Positions 1 through 11,400 of a DNA stretch of 64,000 nt are shown here, piece by piece. The first letter of the stretch is position 1. Each line of letters starts with the position of its first letter. The position numbers were made by a program, and so were the translations under genes. The stretch comes from Magicicada septendecula (taxonomy: Eukaryota > Arthropoda > Insecta > Hemiptera > Cicadidae). Where the stretch lies: NCBI GenBank assembly GCA_034769895.1, contig CM068367.1, positions 706,584,885 through 706,648,884 of the forward strand, given 5' to 3'. The notes beneath the pieces were generated by a model, which was not told the origin of the DNA, ran no database searches, and was given only the letters and a program-made list of their open reading frames with translations.

Positions 1-1617
1 ATGTTGTTCTATCCATACAATAAAAAATCGATTTTATGAGAGTGAAGTAGGAAAAATTTGTATTTATTCAAACATCAGCCTAGTAGAAATTATAGAACTT
101 TCAAAGTTTATGGACGTTCTGTCTGTTAAAGTTGATTCTCAGTTATTCAATAAGATTGCCGATTTTTCTATTTCAGAGGAATGTGTTTATGCTCTTACAG
201 GACAATCTTGGGAAAATATCATTTCACTTTGAAATATGATGTCATCTATGAGAAATCCTGATAATCGCAATGTAACTCAAGCTGTTGTTGCATTCTTATG
301 CAAATTAAGAACTGGCAATTCTGATAAAATAGTTTCTGCTATACTTGGTGTTGAAGATGAGAAGATGATTTCCGAATTCATTCACTCTGTTTTACAATGT
401 TTCAAAAGGGACGTGTTACCTAAACATTTCGGTCTTCACTCTACTTCTAGGGAATATCTCATCAAAAATCACGCTGCTGCAGCTGCACAAAAACTCCATA
501 CTTTAAGTAATCATCTGGCTATTATTTGTGATGCTTCCTGTACACGTCATCAGAAGAGTGCCAATAACACTTATCAGCGCAAATCTTACAGCGGTAAAAA
601 AAAAACTCCTTGTGTAAACCTTTCACTATAACTACAACAGATGGATATATTATTGATGTTCCTGGACCCTTTCTTGCTACAAAGAACGATGCCCAAATTT
701 TAGACTATTTATTATCAATTGAAAACTGACTAAGCACTATTCTAAAAGAAGGTGATATTTCCATTTTAGATAGAGGCTTTAGAGACATAGTAAGTACATT
801 AAAAGAAAAAGGTTTTGTTGTACTGATGCCTGCTTTGAAAGGTAAACGTAATCAGTTAACAGCAAAAGAATCTAATGAATCCAGATTAGTTACAAAACTT
901 CGATGGGTCATTGAGGCTGTACATGGAATAATTGGACAGAAATATAAGCTTTTGCATCATCAGTTGCATAATTCTCTTCTTTCTGATGCCGGTTTATACT
1001 ATCGAATAGCCTGCTTCCTTCAAAATCATTGGAAAACGATTAAATTCAGATAAAGGACTACTTGATGAAATTATCAGTCGGATGAATGCTACCAAAAATG
1101 ATGTAAATACATTGGCTGTAGAAGTTGAAAATAATAACTGGAATAGAAAAGTAACGCCGTTTCAGTTGGTATCTTCAGAGGAATTGCTCGATTTCCCAGA
1201 AATGTCATTAGACGAATTAAAATTTTTTTTCACAGGATCTTTCAGCTTTCCCAATTTGTATCTTACTTAGCAGAAATTATAGATGAAAATGGTTCATTCC
1301 CTGCGAGTACGTTAAAAATTAAACCAGAGATTGTTCGATTTGAAGTGAGGTCAACACATATAAACAGCAAAACGTATAAATGCTATTTACATTATAACCC
1401 AAATAGTAGTGAAATGGATGGAATCAAGCGTTATTGTTGTAACTGTGCAAATGGTAATAGAACAATTGGATGTTGTTCACATATCGCTGCTGTTATTTAT
1501 TACTTATCATACGGCAGATATTTGTCAAAAATTATATGGCCTGCAGAAGTTCTTACAAAATTATTTCATTTTGAGGAAGTGCAACCAGTTATTGAGGAAG
1601 ATAGTAATGAAGATTAA
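1..1617 (+). pseudogene. DDE transposase with C-terminal SWIM-type zinc finger, decayed
   Basis: This is a broken IS5/DDE_Tnp_4-like transposase that enters the window already inside its coding region. The readable frame starts near 130, is stopped near 230, and continues through 236-631. It then shifts in a run of A near 596-606, has an in-frame TGA near 728, and shifts again near 1035 and in a T run near 1230. Segments resembling the DDE core are visible: an aspartate block after TTDGYI (about 640), ILDRGF (about 765-780) and LRWVIEAVHG (about 900-930), fitting a D-D-E arrangement. The C-terminal part (about 1345-1617) has a CxC...CxH arrangement (YCCNC, then CCSHIAA), which resembles a SWIM zinc finger. 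The combination of DDE and SWIM domains is, from general knowledge, seen in uncharacterised invertebrate repeat proteins. The exact superfamily is not certain. No terminal repeats were found. Confidence 0.7.
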
Positions 1618-2225
1618 CTTTTTTACAACTTAATATTAGTTTTAAATATTGATTATTTTGTTGAATGTAATAAATATAAGTCTGCCTTACATTTTTAAAC
1701 TATTTAAAGATCTGACTTTCTACAATTGTAGTTCTGAGTAATTCTCATTACTGGCATACAAACTGTCAACTTAAAAGTTTTGCCAATATTTTTTTTCAAA
1801 ATTAATAGCATAATACTTTTTGAATGTCTTAAAAAATGAATTACTTTATTATATGTAAGAAACAAACAGTTTTATGTCTTTTTTGATAAACAACAAATAA
1901 ATAAGGAGTCTTAATTTTTGAGAAATATCGTCTTAATTCTTCATCACAATATTTACTTCTTCTTCTTCTTCTTCTTCTCTGAAGCATCAGGCCCATGACC
2001 TGTTGTGCCATCTAGCCTAGCCGTGGTACAACTAGAGTTGTTAAAATGAAATTCTTGTTAATGTAAAATGGTTGCTATTGTAATAATTGATGTATTTAAG
2101 AATGCACGGAGTAAATAAAAAATCTCTTTATTAAGCGTAAAAAAAATCCTTATTTGAAACTAAAGTATGTTGCATACTTTTCTAACTTAATACAAAAAAA
2201 CAAGCTTTAAATCCTATACTATTAA
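1618..2225. other. Noncoding stretch after the DDE pseudogene
   Basis: AT-rich sequence with no supportable gene. It contains a (CTT)n microsatellite at 1956-1978 and otherwise nothing recognisable. It may include the noncoding tail of the neighbouring transposon. Confidence 0.5.
1956..1978. repeat. (CTT)n microsatellite
   Basis: About seven uninterrupted CTT/TTC units are read directly from the sequence. Confidence 0.9.
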
Positions 2226-2660
2226 ACGAGCAATAATTGTTGGTCTGTAAATTTTTTTTCCGAAACGGCTCGAGGAATTTTCTCGGAAGTTGGTACTTAA
2301 GGGTATTTTGACACCAGGAATCGATTGGACTCGGTCTCATTTTCCGCAAAATTCATCTAAGGGCCACATCTGAGGGCCTTTATTTTAAAATATCGCGGGA
2401 CTGATACCGCGCGACAATTAATTATTGCTAGGCAACTGTAATTTCTAACCAGCTTTCTTACCGTACAGATAAATAAATTACAGAAACCATCGATAAATGC
2501 AAACGGCGCAGTATCGATATGTTTATATATGAAGAAGAATAAATAGCTGTTGCAATCAATGTAAATAAACAAAATAAGAGTTGAGACGAGCAATAATTGT
2601 CCGTCCATCATAAATTTTTTCCCATAACAGCTCGAGGAATTTTCTCGAAATTTTTACATT
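2226..2660. repeat. Pair of about 60-bp direct repeats
   Basis: Two related blocks begin with ACGAGCAATAATTGT and end with GCTCGAGGAATTTTCTCG: about 2227-2286 and about 2585-2647. They differ by small changes and lie in the same orientation, about 360 bp apart, just upstream of the Helitron remnant. They could be duplicated ends of a repeat or the edges of an old insertion. No coding sequence lies between them. Confidence 0.6.
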
Positions 2661-3121
2661 ACCGAAATTTCATTACATTATTATTCAAAAACGTTGTGTC
2701 TGTTTGTTTATTCAAAGGTTTATTTGAAAATTATAGGTGAGCTATTTCGGAAATTAATCGATTTGTGTGATCATTTTCTTTGTCTTTTACAGTGATTTTA
2801 TTCCAATCAGTTATTTAGTGTTAGATCTGCTCAGTAAAATAAAAAAATAATTGCAATTTTTCTCTGCTCAGTGATCTATTTATAATAAAAAACCATTACA
2901 GTGTTTGTGCAAGTGCAAAGCGACTCAAATTCTTGCTCGGTTAGTAATTTATATAGTTTTTTAAGAAGGTAAGTGTCATCACCTTAGGTTACATATTACT
3001 ATTCTGTGCACACCCACCAAGCATTGGACTCTGTGCAACATTATTTATACTTCCAGTCTTATGCTCAAGTGCTTTTAAATATTTTTGGCAGAAAAAATCA
3101 ATTTGAAAATGTTATTTTTAG

Positions 3122-5397
3122 ATGCCTCGCGGACGACCTCCTAAACGGCGAATTTTTAATAACTTAAGGCCACCGCAACAAAGACAGCAAGAAAATGAGT
3201 TACCACAGCCTCTTCAGGAAATAACGAATGTCAGAGACGAACTTTCTGAAAATAATCCTATCAATGCTATTTATGAAAATCAGGCATCCACTTCAAGACC
3301 CCTTCCCCTTCCCGAAGTAACAAATGCCCGAAAACAAGTTCCTCAAAATAATACTAACAACGTCATTCATGAAAATCAGGCATCAACTTCTAGACCTGTG
3401 TGAAGTGCCAAGAATGATTGTATGAATAGACTAAATGAAGTATTAAGGGAGCTTAACGATTACCAGTCGCAAGAATTACGTGAGCAAATAAGGGAGATAA
3501 ATAATAAACGCAGAAGATTGGCAGAATCAACAGAAGAGCGTGAACGACGGCAAGAAAATGATCGATTGCGAGCAAGTAAAAGGAGAGCTGAAGAGTCACC
3601 AGAGCAAAGAGCTCAACGGCTTCTAATCATTTGATTATGAGCAATTCAAAGAAGAGCTGAAGAAAATGAAGAAAGACGTCAGCAGCGATTAGAGGAGCAA
3701 CGTCGCTGGAATGAAAGACGTCAAAAAGCTCTGCTATTGAACCCTTTACAAACATACAAATTAGCTGTCATTTCTGATGTATCCAATCACACATTAGGAA
3801 ATTTTAATGTTGCTTGCTTGCATTGTGGCGCTTTGCATTTTCCAGAAGAACGTGTTAGCAATCGAACCCATAGAAATTCTTTCGGAGACTGCTGTTTGCA
3901 TGGCCGCATTGAGCTGCATCCACCTAAATTTCCAAATAAGTTGGTGCGACTATTTCTTCATTGTCATCCATTAACTGATGAATTTCATAAAAGAATACGT
4001 AATTTAAATGCATGTTTTGCAATGGCTTCATTCACTGTGGATGATAATCGAACCATAAACAATTGAGGAATTTATACGTTTATTGCAGCAGGGAATGTTT
4101 ATCATAAAATTCCCTGCTGCTCATCCAACTCAAAATTCACAAGGTGAGTTTGAATGACCTCGATATGGACAGATGTACTTCCTCGATAATGAAGATGCTG
4201 TCAATGAACGTGTTAACATTCCACTGAATAATGGAATTAGTGTCCCATTAATGAACCTGTTGGAAGGAATTATCCGCTCACAAAATCCATTTGTACAAGG
4301 TTTTATGATGATGCGAGAGGTTGAAGAAGAAGTGAACCAGCGTGCTGCTGAGGAAAGAACTGAACCACCTTACGTGAAACTTCTCTTTGCGTTACCCGAG
4401 GGTGCAGACCACAGAAGGTATAACATTCCATTCCAAAATGATGTTTGCGCCGTGGTCACTTTGAATGCCGATCAAAGTTTTCCAGATAATGAATTAGTTA
4501 TTCGACAGAGAGGTAAATCCATTGTTACAATGAGGAACATCGACCAAAGGGTTGAGCCATTCACTTACCCTCTATTTTATCCCAAAGGTACTTTTGGATA
4601 TTCCATAGATCTACCATTAAGAACTCTGTATGCGAGTCGTTGTCACCTTACAAGACTTGAATTGGCTCAATATAGAATTGCTTTTCGGCCACAATTTGAT
4701 CAATTTCTTCCACTCGAGAATCCTGTAAGAAGTCCTGATCTGCGTCTCCTAAATTTTAACGCTCTACATTATGGTTGTAAACTTTTCCAACAGTACCTCG
4801 TTGATACTGCTATAAGAGTTATAAAAGATCGAATTGATTGGATTAAAGCTAATCAAAAAAAAATTCTTGCTGATAATTACGCTTCAGTTACCAATTTCAT
4901 AAACCAACTTGCTGAACAAAAAATGCTACTGTTGGGGAAAAACTTATATTACCTTCTTCATTTCCTGGATCTACAAGATATTACGCTGAACATTTTGAAG
5001 ATGCTATGGCCTTAGTTCGTCGTCTAGGATCTCCGGATTATTTCATTACGATGACATGCAATCCTGATTGGTCAGAAATTAAGGAAGCAGCAAGAATACA
5101 ATTCCATGATCAAAGTCTTTTAAATCAACCAGGTCAAGATAGACCTGACCTCGTTGCAAGGGTCGCAAAAAAAATTTCATGAACTAATTGATGATTTGGA
5201 TAAAAAACAAATTTTTTGTAAAGTTGCAGCTTATGTGTACACTATAGAATTTCAAAAGCGAGGTCTTCCCCACATGCACTTGCTATTGATTATGCCTTCT
5301 CAAGACAAAATATATAACGTTGAGGAGCTTGATGACTTGATTTCTGCTGAAATTCCTGACGACGACACAGTACTGCGAGATTTGATGATTACATGGA

Positions 5398-5398
<1 letters not shown>
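3122..5398 (+). pseudogene. Helitron Rep/helicase N-terminal half, broken
   Basis: A Helitron replication initiator acts by HUH rolling-circle strand transfer. Here the reading frame is spread over several pieces: 3122-3403, 3422-3634, 3737-4066, 4173-5015, then a frame change and on to about 5398. The first piece starts MPRGRPPKRR, an AT-hook-like basic stretch. The second is a charged coiled-coil-like region. The third has CLHCGALHF and CCLHG, like the zinc-finger-type cysteine motifs before the Helitron-like N domain. The fourth carries YPLFYPKGTFG, typical of the Helitron-like N domain. The last piece has FQKRGLPHMHLLL, the HUH-type metal-binding motif. The frame ends in a (TA)n run at 5399-5431. 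Stops and frameshifts are spread throughout, so this copy is inactive. Confidence 0.8.

Positions 5399-5431
<33 letters not shown>
5399..5431. repeat. (TA)n microsatellite
   Basis: A TA dinucleotide run ends the Helitron coding remnant and probably marks the deletion point. Confidence 0.9.
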
Positions 5432-5432
<1 letters not shown>

Positions 5433-5615
5433 TTTTAAATATATTATGTTTGTTAACCTACATGATGAGTTATAAGATTACTATTTTAGTTTCCCAATTT
5501 CATAAAATTCATTTCCAATTTCTAAATTAATATTGTAAAATGCAAATCTGTTTTTGTTTTGTTATGTAAAAAGAAAAATGTAAAATCTTATTAAAAAAAT
5601 TATTTTTTATTTGAA

Positions 5616-5645
5616 ACCGAGCTAAGCTCGGTCCCCCGGTACTGA
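5616..5645 (+). other. Helitron 3' terminal hairpin and CTRR end
   Basis: ACCGAGC and GCTCGGT (5616-5622 and 5626-5632) form a perfect 7-bp stem with a TAA loop. Nine bases later CTGA (5642-5645) fits the CTRR terminus. Placement and spacing match canonical Helitron 3' ends. Confidence 0.75.
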
Positions 5646-5681
5646 GTTAAATATAAGAATTGCAAATGTCAAATAAATAAA

Positions 5682-5706
5682 TAAATATATATATATATAT
5701 ATATAT
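5682..5706. repeat. (AT)n microsatellite
   Basis: An AT dinucleotide run between the Helitron end and the Penelope-like element. Confidence 0.9.
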
Positions 5707-5765
5707 AATTTGTGATGTTTTCAATTTGTTTCTTCTGCAAGTAGATAATATTGTATATTCTTTTT

Positions 5766-5815
5766 AACACCTGACGCACGTTTCACTGAAAAATATCAGT
5801 ATCATCAGAGGTTTC
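5766..5815 (-). ncRNA. Hammerhead ribozyme of Penelope-like element
   Basis: On the minus strand the core CTGATGA (5802-5808) is followed by a 5-bp stem II (ACTGA/TCAGT), then GAAA, a minimal stem III (ACG/CGT with a TG loop), and the cleavage triplet GTC (5773-5775). Stem I closes with ACCT/AGGT on the two sides. All conserved core positions read as expected for a type I hammerhead. Hammerheads are established in Penelope-like elements; cleavage here is inferred. Confidence 0.8.
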
Positions 5816-6067
5816 TCAGTGAATTAATAACAATTGAAATAATTCTATTAATATAAAATTAACGAATAATCGAATTTGTATCGATTTTAATGTAAAATAA
5901 AATAACTGATAATCGATTTAGGTCGATTAGTTAACGATTGTTTTAATGTTTATTTTCTTCAGCAGCTGTTTTCTCGGTTATATTTGAAATTTTGTTTATA
6001 TTTTATTCATTTTTATTTTTATTTTTTAGTAAATTTATAATTTTAAATAGATCGTCTTGTTTTGTTT

Positions 6068-6820
6068 TTATTTGGGTTTTTCTTTAATTAATAAATTATT
6101 GTTATTGTGTTTGTAAATGTTAAGATTTTCCCAAATATTCATTTTCTGACCTTTTTGTATGTTTTTAATTAATTTTATATTTTCAATGTTTGGAAACTGG
6201 TGGTTATTATTTAGACAATGTGTGGCTAAATTAGATTTATAAATATTTGGTTTTAAATATGCATTGCGGTGTTGAACGAATCTATCTCGTAGTTTTTTCT
6301 TCGTTTGGCTCACGTAAAATTTATTGCAATCTGGACATTCTATTTTATATATTCCATTTTTATTGTGAGTATTGGATTTAGTTTTAGGTTTTATTTTATT
6401 AAAAATTATATTATCTGTATTATAAGATATTTTTAAATTAGTATCTTTAAATATTTTATTTAGTTTTTGAGTTATATTTCCGTAATAAGTGAAGGTTGTA
6501 TATTTTATATTATTATTAATAGATGAATTTTTAAATGTAGTGTTTTTAAGAATTTTATTAGTGATTTTATGTTTAATTTTATTTTCTAATTTATTAATAG
6601 TTTTTATTTTGTATCCATTTTTAACTGCTATTTGTTGGATAATTTTTCTTTCTTTGTTTCTTTCTGTGTTATTTAATGGGATCCTAACCATTCGGTAAAT
6701 CATGGAATTAAATACTGCCATTTTGTGTTGGGGAGGATGATTAGAAGTATTTGGTATTACTAAGTCAGTTTGAGAAGGTTTCCTGTATATTGCGTATTCA
6801 AAATTTGTTTCATTTTTCCG
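6068..6820 (-). pseudogene. Penelope-like element: RT tail plus GIY-YIG endonuclease
   Basis: The 3' part of a Penelope-like polyprotein. It opens with the motif FEYAIYRKPSQTD near 6770-6810, which follows the palm of Penelope-like reverse transcriptases. A lysine-rich linker follows, then a GIY-YIG nuclease (GIYKIECPDCNKFYVSQT near 6300-6345) with the preceding CxxC typical of these elements. The usual YIG/YVG appears as YVS, so the nuclease may be inactive. The frame is open from the truncation to the stop at 6068. The catalytic reverse transcriptase core is absent. It lies antisense to calreticulin and upstream of its promoter. Confidence 0.8.
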
Positions 6821-7757
6821 TATAATGTACGGTACTCATATTTTGTACCATCTATGCAATAATTTTCATACAAAAGGCGTTCACGATTTAGTGATCTTAT
6901 AGTTTGTATTCGTACTTTTTGAGTGCTACTCTGTGGTCACACCGGATGTAAATGAAGTGGTACGTGAGTTACCGGTTAGTACGAATAAAACAAACATCCC
7001 TACATAATTTTGTTTAGAACTGAAACGTTTGGTACGGATATCTTAATTTATTAAAAAAAATCTCGTGCATTTGTTTAGAAAGGGACCTGTCTTGCATAAA
7101 CCGGAATTCGTGATATCGTTTCTTTTTAGGGACTGTTTTATATTTTTAATCGGTTTTTACATTAATTACTTACGGGGCGTAGAGTAAGGTTATTTTACTT
7201 TTCAAACCTCGTTCGGAAACGAACGTTCCAGTGACAGATTTAAAAAACTGCTTTGGTTTGTGTTACAAATTTTGATAAAGGAAGGTAAGATTGTACTTCA
7301 GGAGAAGGTTAAAAATTGTAATTTAAAAATCAGTGTTAGCAGTAGGAAATAATTTATTCGTATTATACCATATAGTATACCATACAAACGTGTTCCATCA
7401 TGGCTTCAGCAAATTGTTCTAAGGGATATAAAAATAAAAATTAGTAACACAACAATTCTTTATTCTTTGTGTTTAAAAACAGTATTTTTGAGATAATATG
7501 AAATTACTGAGAGCAAAATAAAAATTATTATCAGTACCCAAATAAATATTCTCTAGTACTGAGAGGTTTTAAATTTTATTTAATGATCTTGAGAATCTTA
7601 TAAAAATTTTAGAACTCAAAGCGAATGCCCTACGTTTTGTTATTCAAATAAAGATGTTCCGTTTTTCATTCTTCAAATAAGTAACACATGTTTAAATTAT
7701 ACATATGCTTATATCATTATAAAGATAAAACCTCTTTGTGTATATTGGTCTTCAGAG
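6821..7757. other. Upstream flank of calreticulin
   Basis: AT-rich noncoding sequence between the Penelope-like remnant and the calreticulin promoter. No gene or complete repeat was recognised. Confidence 0.5.
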
Positions 7758-7776
7758 CGTGGTTAACGCTGATTGG
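7758..7776 (-). promoter_or_regulatory. ER-stress response element (ERSE)
   Basis: CGTGG (7758-7762), nine bases, then ATTGG (7772-7776) is an exact CCAAT-N9-CCACG element in inverted orientation. In mammals this site binds NF-Y at CCAAT and ATF6/XBP1 at CCACG and drives ER-chaperone genes, calreticulin among them. It lies about 146-164 bp before the calreticulin ATG. A second CCAAT at 7791-7795 is followed at the right spacing by CCATC, a degenerate half site. Confidence 0.75.
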
Positions 7777-7921
7777 TTAGAGTAGTCAGACCAATAGCGT
7801 CATTCCATCTGTCTTGTCTGCTGGCTTTGCATATTGTTCGCGAGTTGTGTAGCCGTCAATTACTAAAAAGGTTTTGGCGTGGTTAGTAGGAGTTGTCGGA
7901 CGTTAATAAATTACCGCTGCA

Positions 7922-8009
7922 ATGCATTTAGAAAGTTTTTACGTACTTTCTGTGCTGGCAGTGGCTTGTGTGAGAGGAGAAATATATTTTCAGGAAAATT
8001 TCTCAGATG
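7922..8009 (+). CDS. Calr: Calreticulin exon 1
   Basis: Starts at the ATG encoding MHLESFYV and covers the signal peptide and the first residues of the mature protein (EIYFQENFSD). It ends before GTATGT with one base carried into the next codon. The upstream in-frame sequence gives no better start. Confidence 0.93.
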
Positions 8010-8386
8010 GTATGTTTCGTGCCGGCTTACGAAGTGTATTAATAATTTTTATGTATTTAATGAGTATTATGTACTTTATAGGAAACGGGTAACGTAACAG
8101 AAATACAAGGTTTTGGGAGGTATTGCTATATTTAAATGTTGTGTTATACCGCTTAAATCTCTTTTACATGTGCGCCTGGAGAAAATGATAATGCAGTATC
8201 ATGTAATAGGTGTATTTTCTTTTTAAATTTTAGATTCATGGGAGGAAAGGTGGATTCAGTCTCAACACGCAGGGAAAGAATTTGGAACATTTACTGTGAC
8301 GTCAGGGAAGTTTTACAACGATGCAGAAAAAGACAAAGGTAATTTTTTATATTGAAGTTATGTGAATTCTAACTTTCCTTATAAAT

Positions 8387-8419
<33 letters not shown>

Positions 8420-11400
8420 AAGAGAAAGATTTAGATTTAAATCGGTCCAATATTGCTATTATTATGGAATACATATTTTTTTACAAGCTTTTGAAATATA
8501 AGTTAGGTATACCATAAGTTATAATAGCTCTGTCATTAGACAATGATATGTATTGGTGTACAATAATTCATACTTAAACTTATCATTTTTGTCATTAATA
8601 ATTATGAGATTTCAGCTGCCCATGTGGGGAGTGTGAAAGTCATAATTTTTAATTGCTAACGTGGCAGGTTGTAGTTAATTTACTGTATTTTTAGGAGCGC
8701 CATTGATGACTAGTTTTAAAGGAAAATAACATTTGTAAGGGTGTTATATTTTAGCCGTACATTAGAGTTTAGCTGTCTGCTGGTTAGGTCAGCAGTTATA
8801 ATTTGTTATTTAAGTCAGTACAGTAGTTATTTATTATGAACTGGAAATTGTTACCATTGAATAATTATAATTAGGAACATGTGATTAGAAAAGCAAGTAC
8901 AAAGCTTGTTTGCATTGTTGGCAGTAAAGATCTGCTGTGTTAGCTACAATATACCTAGTACTGGTTGGATTATTTAACATATATCTGTAGTGTAGATCTC
9001 TTTTTTCGCAGTCAAACTACGGGTACCCAGATGACTGGGTAGTTAAATAGTAGAGTGTATAGATTTTGCTGTAATATTTATATAATCAAATGATGCCGCA
9101 TTATAAGTAGAGGTAACTGATGAAAAGATTTCTACTGCCATCTTTTCACAAAACTAGAAGTTAGCTAATATTGTATTCATTTATGTTTTCAGAATACTGG
9201 TGTTAATATCCTAGTATTTTAATAACCTCTAGTTTCTAAGTGATCACAATTTTAAGAATCTAGCTTTTAAGGGTGTTATACATATTTGCAGGTTTGACTT
9301 GTGAATTTAGTCTTTTGTCTAAATTTATCCTTCAGCGATCTATTTCAGATTGCTTCGTAGAGTGAAATTCTGTTAAATTTCTTTATTCTCTGCGTTTTAC
9401 AATACAGTTTTTTTATTACTTTATAAGCTGTGACTCAGGCCAGTAAATCTTTTTCATTTTTGTCCATGTCAGTGTCCCCAATCATTTTTGAGGGACAAGT
9501 GGGACAAGGGATTGCTTATTCTTTAGTCACATTTGTGACCAACTGTTACCCTGTGTTTTGTTTTGTGGGACGTTTGTAGATAGTGCCTTGTTACTAATTT
9601 GGGTTGGTTGGAAGCTGGACTCCTGTGTTGTGTATAGGATAATAGTATGTTGAGCAATCAAAGTAATTGGGAGCTAGGGCAGTTCCATATAGGCCTAATA
9701 CAAATAGAATTATCAATTTTGTCACATTTCATATACAAAGTATATCATAACAGATTAGTATAAAAAACAAATTTTTTTGTGTACTGCAACTTTTTATTAC
9801 GCCTAATAGGTTGCAAAAAAAAGTCATGTGTATTATAATAGTCACAATACAGTGATTCTGGATAATTTTAAAAACAAATTTTGAAATAGCTGTATTATCC
9901 AAACATTTTTACACTTATGAAAATATGTGGAGAAAACATTCTCTTATACACCACTTTTCAGCATTTTACTACTGCAGTTGTATTCTTTTCAGTAAAAGTA
10001 GTTGTATCAGACCGATTCTGTTTATTGGTCATGCAAAAAGCTAGCTAACTCCTTAAACGCTTTGGTATTGCTTGACTGAGTGTCTCCATTGTTGTCTTTG
10101 TTGTAGTCATTTTTACTACACAACTTTCTTTTCAATATTTTACGATCTCAGTGTTATTTATAATAGGAATCCCATTGCACCAACATTATTTTGCATCCAT
10201 TGGGCCGTATGCATAAACAGAAGGAAATCCTTTTACTTGAAAAATCAGAAGCAAATCCTTCAAGTAGTATGAATAAAAACTGAAGGAAAACCTTTTACTT
10301 ATATCAATTAGCAAATCCTTCTTCTGTTGATGTTTTACTCAAGTTGTATGCATAAAACTTATCTTTTACTTGAAATCAAAAGCAAATCCTTCAAAAACGA
10401 TGCATCTAGTCAGTAGTAGACTCAAGTGCAAAGTGAAAGGTTGTGTTTATGCTATGGCGGAGATGGTTAATGTGCGGAATGTGAAACTTTATAAACCTCG
10501 TTCAAGCCCACATGCTAAGGACTTCAAAAGTTTGTTTCGGTTTGAAGAAGACAATGTTCAGTGGTTAGCAAATACGTTCTTAGGCGAATCTGTCGAATAT
10601 CGAGGTGGTGCACTGACTTCATTACATAAAATGAAAATCTGTTTAAGATATCTTTCTGATCCGGGATATCAAAAAGGCATCGGCGAGGAGCTAGGGGTGG
10701 ACCAAAGTACAGTCTCGCGAGCTGTGTCCAGTGTTGTTGACAGTGTAATTGCACAAGCAGATAAGTGGATTAAATTTCCGACTACCGAAAATGAAATAGT
10801 TGAAGCAAAAACCCTGTGGCAAAGTAAATACCGTTTCCCCACGACGATTGGTGTAGTAGACTGTACCCATATAGGCATTGAAAAACCTAAGGTCCATGGA
10901 GACGAGTACGTTAATCGTAAAGGTAAAACTACACTAAATATACAGGCAACTTGCGACGCGAGAGAAATCTTCACAAGCGTTGATGTAAGTTGGCCTGGGT
11001 CAGTCCATGATGCTTGTATATGGAAAAACTCACTAGTTAGAGAAACTGTATCCAGAACACAAAACACGGTAATTATTGCTGACGATGGATACGGAATTGA
11101 GCCATGGCTAATGACGCCATATAACGACCCGGACGATGCTGCGAATGTCGCCTATAATAAACTACTAACAAAGGAAAGGGTAATAATAGAGCGTTGTTTT
11201 GGACAGCTGAAACGGCGATTTCCAATTTTAAAGTATGTTTGCAGAGTAAAATTGGAAAATATTCCAAAAATTGTGGTTGCATGTGTCATCCTACACAACA
11301 TTGCTAAACTTTTAAATGATAGAGATTTTGAAGACCTAGAAGAGGAATCTGTGGAAGATGTAAATCGCCCTTTCACTGAGAATATCGTCGAGGGTGTTGT

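Larger units (their letters stand above)
2661..5645 (+). mobile_element. Helitron remnant, helicase deleted
   Basis: The coding remnant of a Helitron Rep protein (3122-5398) is followed at 5616-5645 by a typical Helitron 3' end: a perfect 7-bp hairpin, then nine bases, then CTGA, which fits CTRR. Only about 200 bp separate the broken Rep frame from the 3' end, so the Pif1-like helicase half is missing. The 5' boundary was not found; the start given is approximate. The base after CTGA is G rather than the usual T. Confidence 0.65.
5745..6820 (-). mobile_element. Penelope-like element, 5'-truncated (PLE1)
   Basis: Minus-strand retroelement retaining only the end of the reverse transcriptase region, the GIY-YIG endonuclease and a 3' noncoding tail with a hammerhead ribozyme. 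Truncation at the 5' end (near 6820) is common in this class. The 3' boundary (near 5745) is approximate and no target duplication was resolved. Confidence 0.8.
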
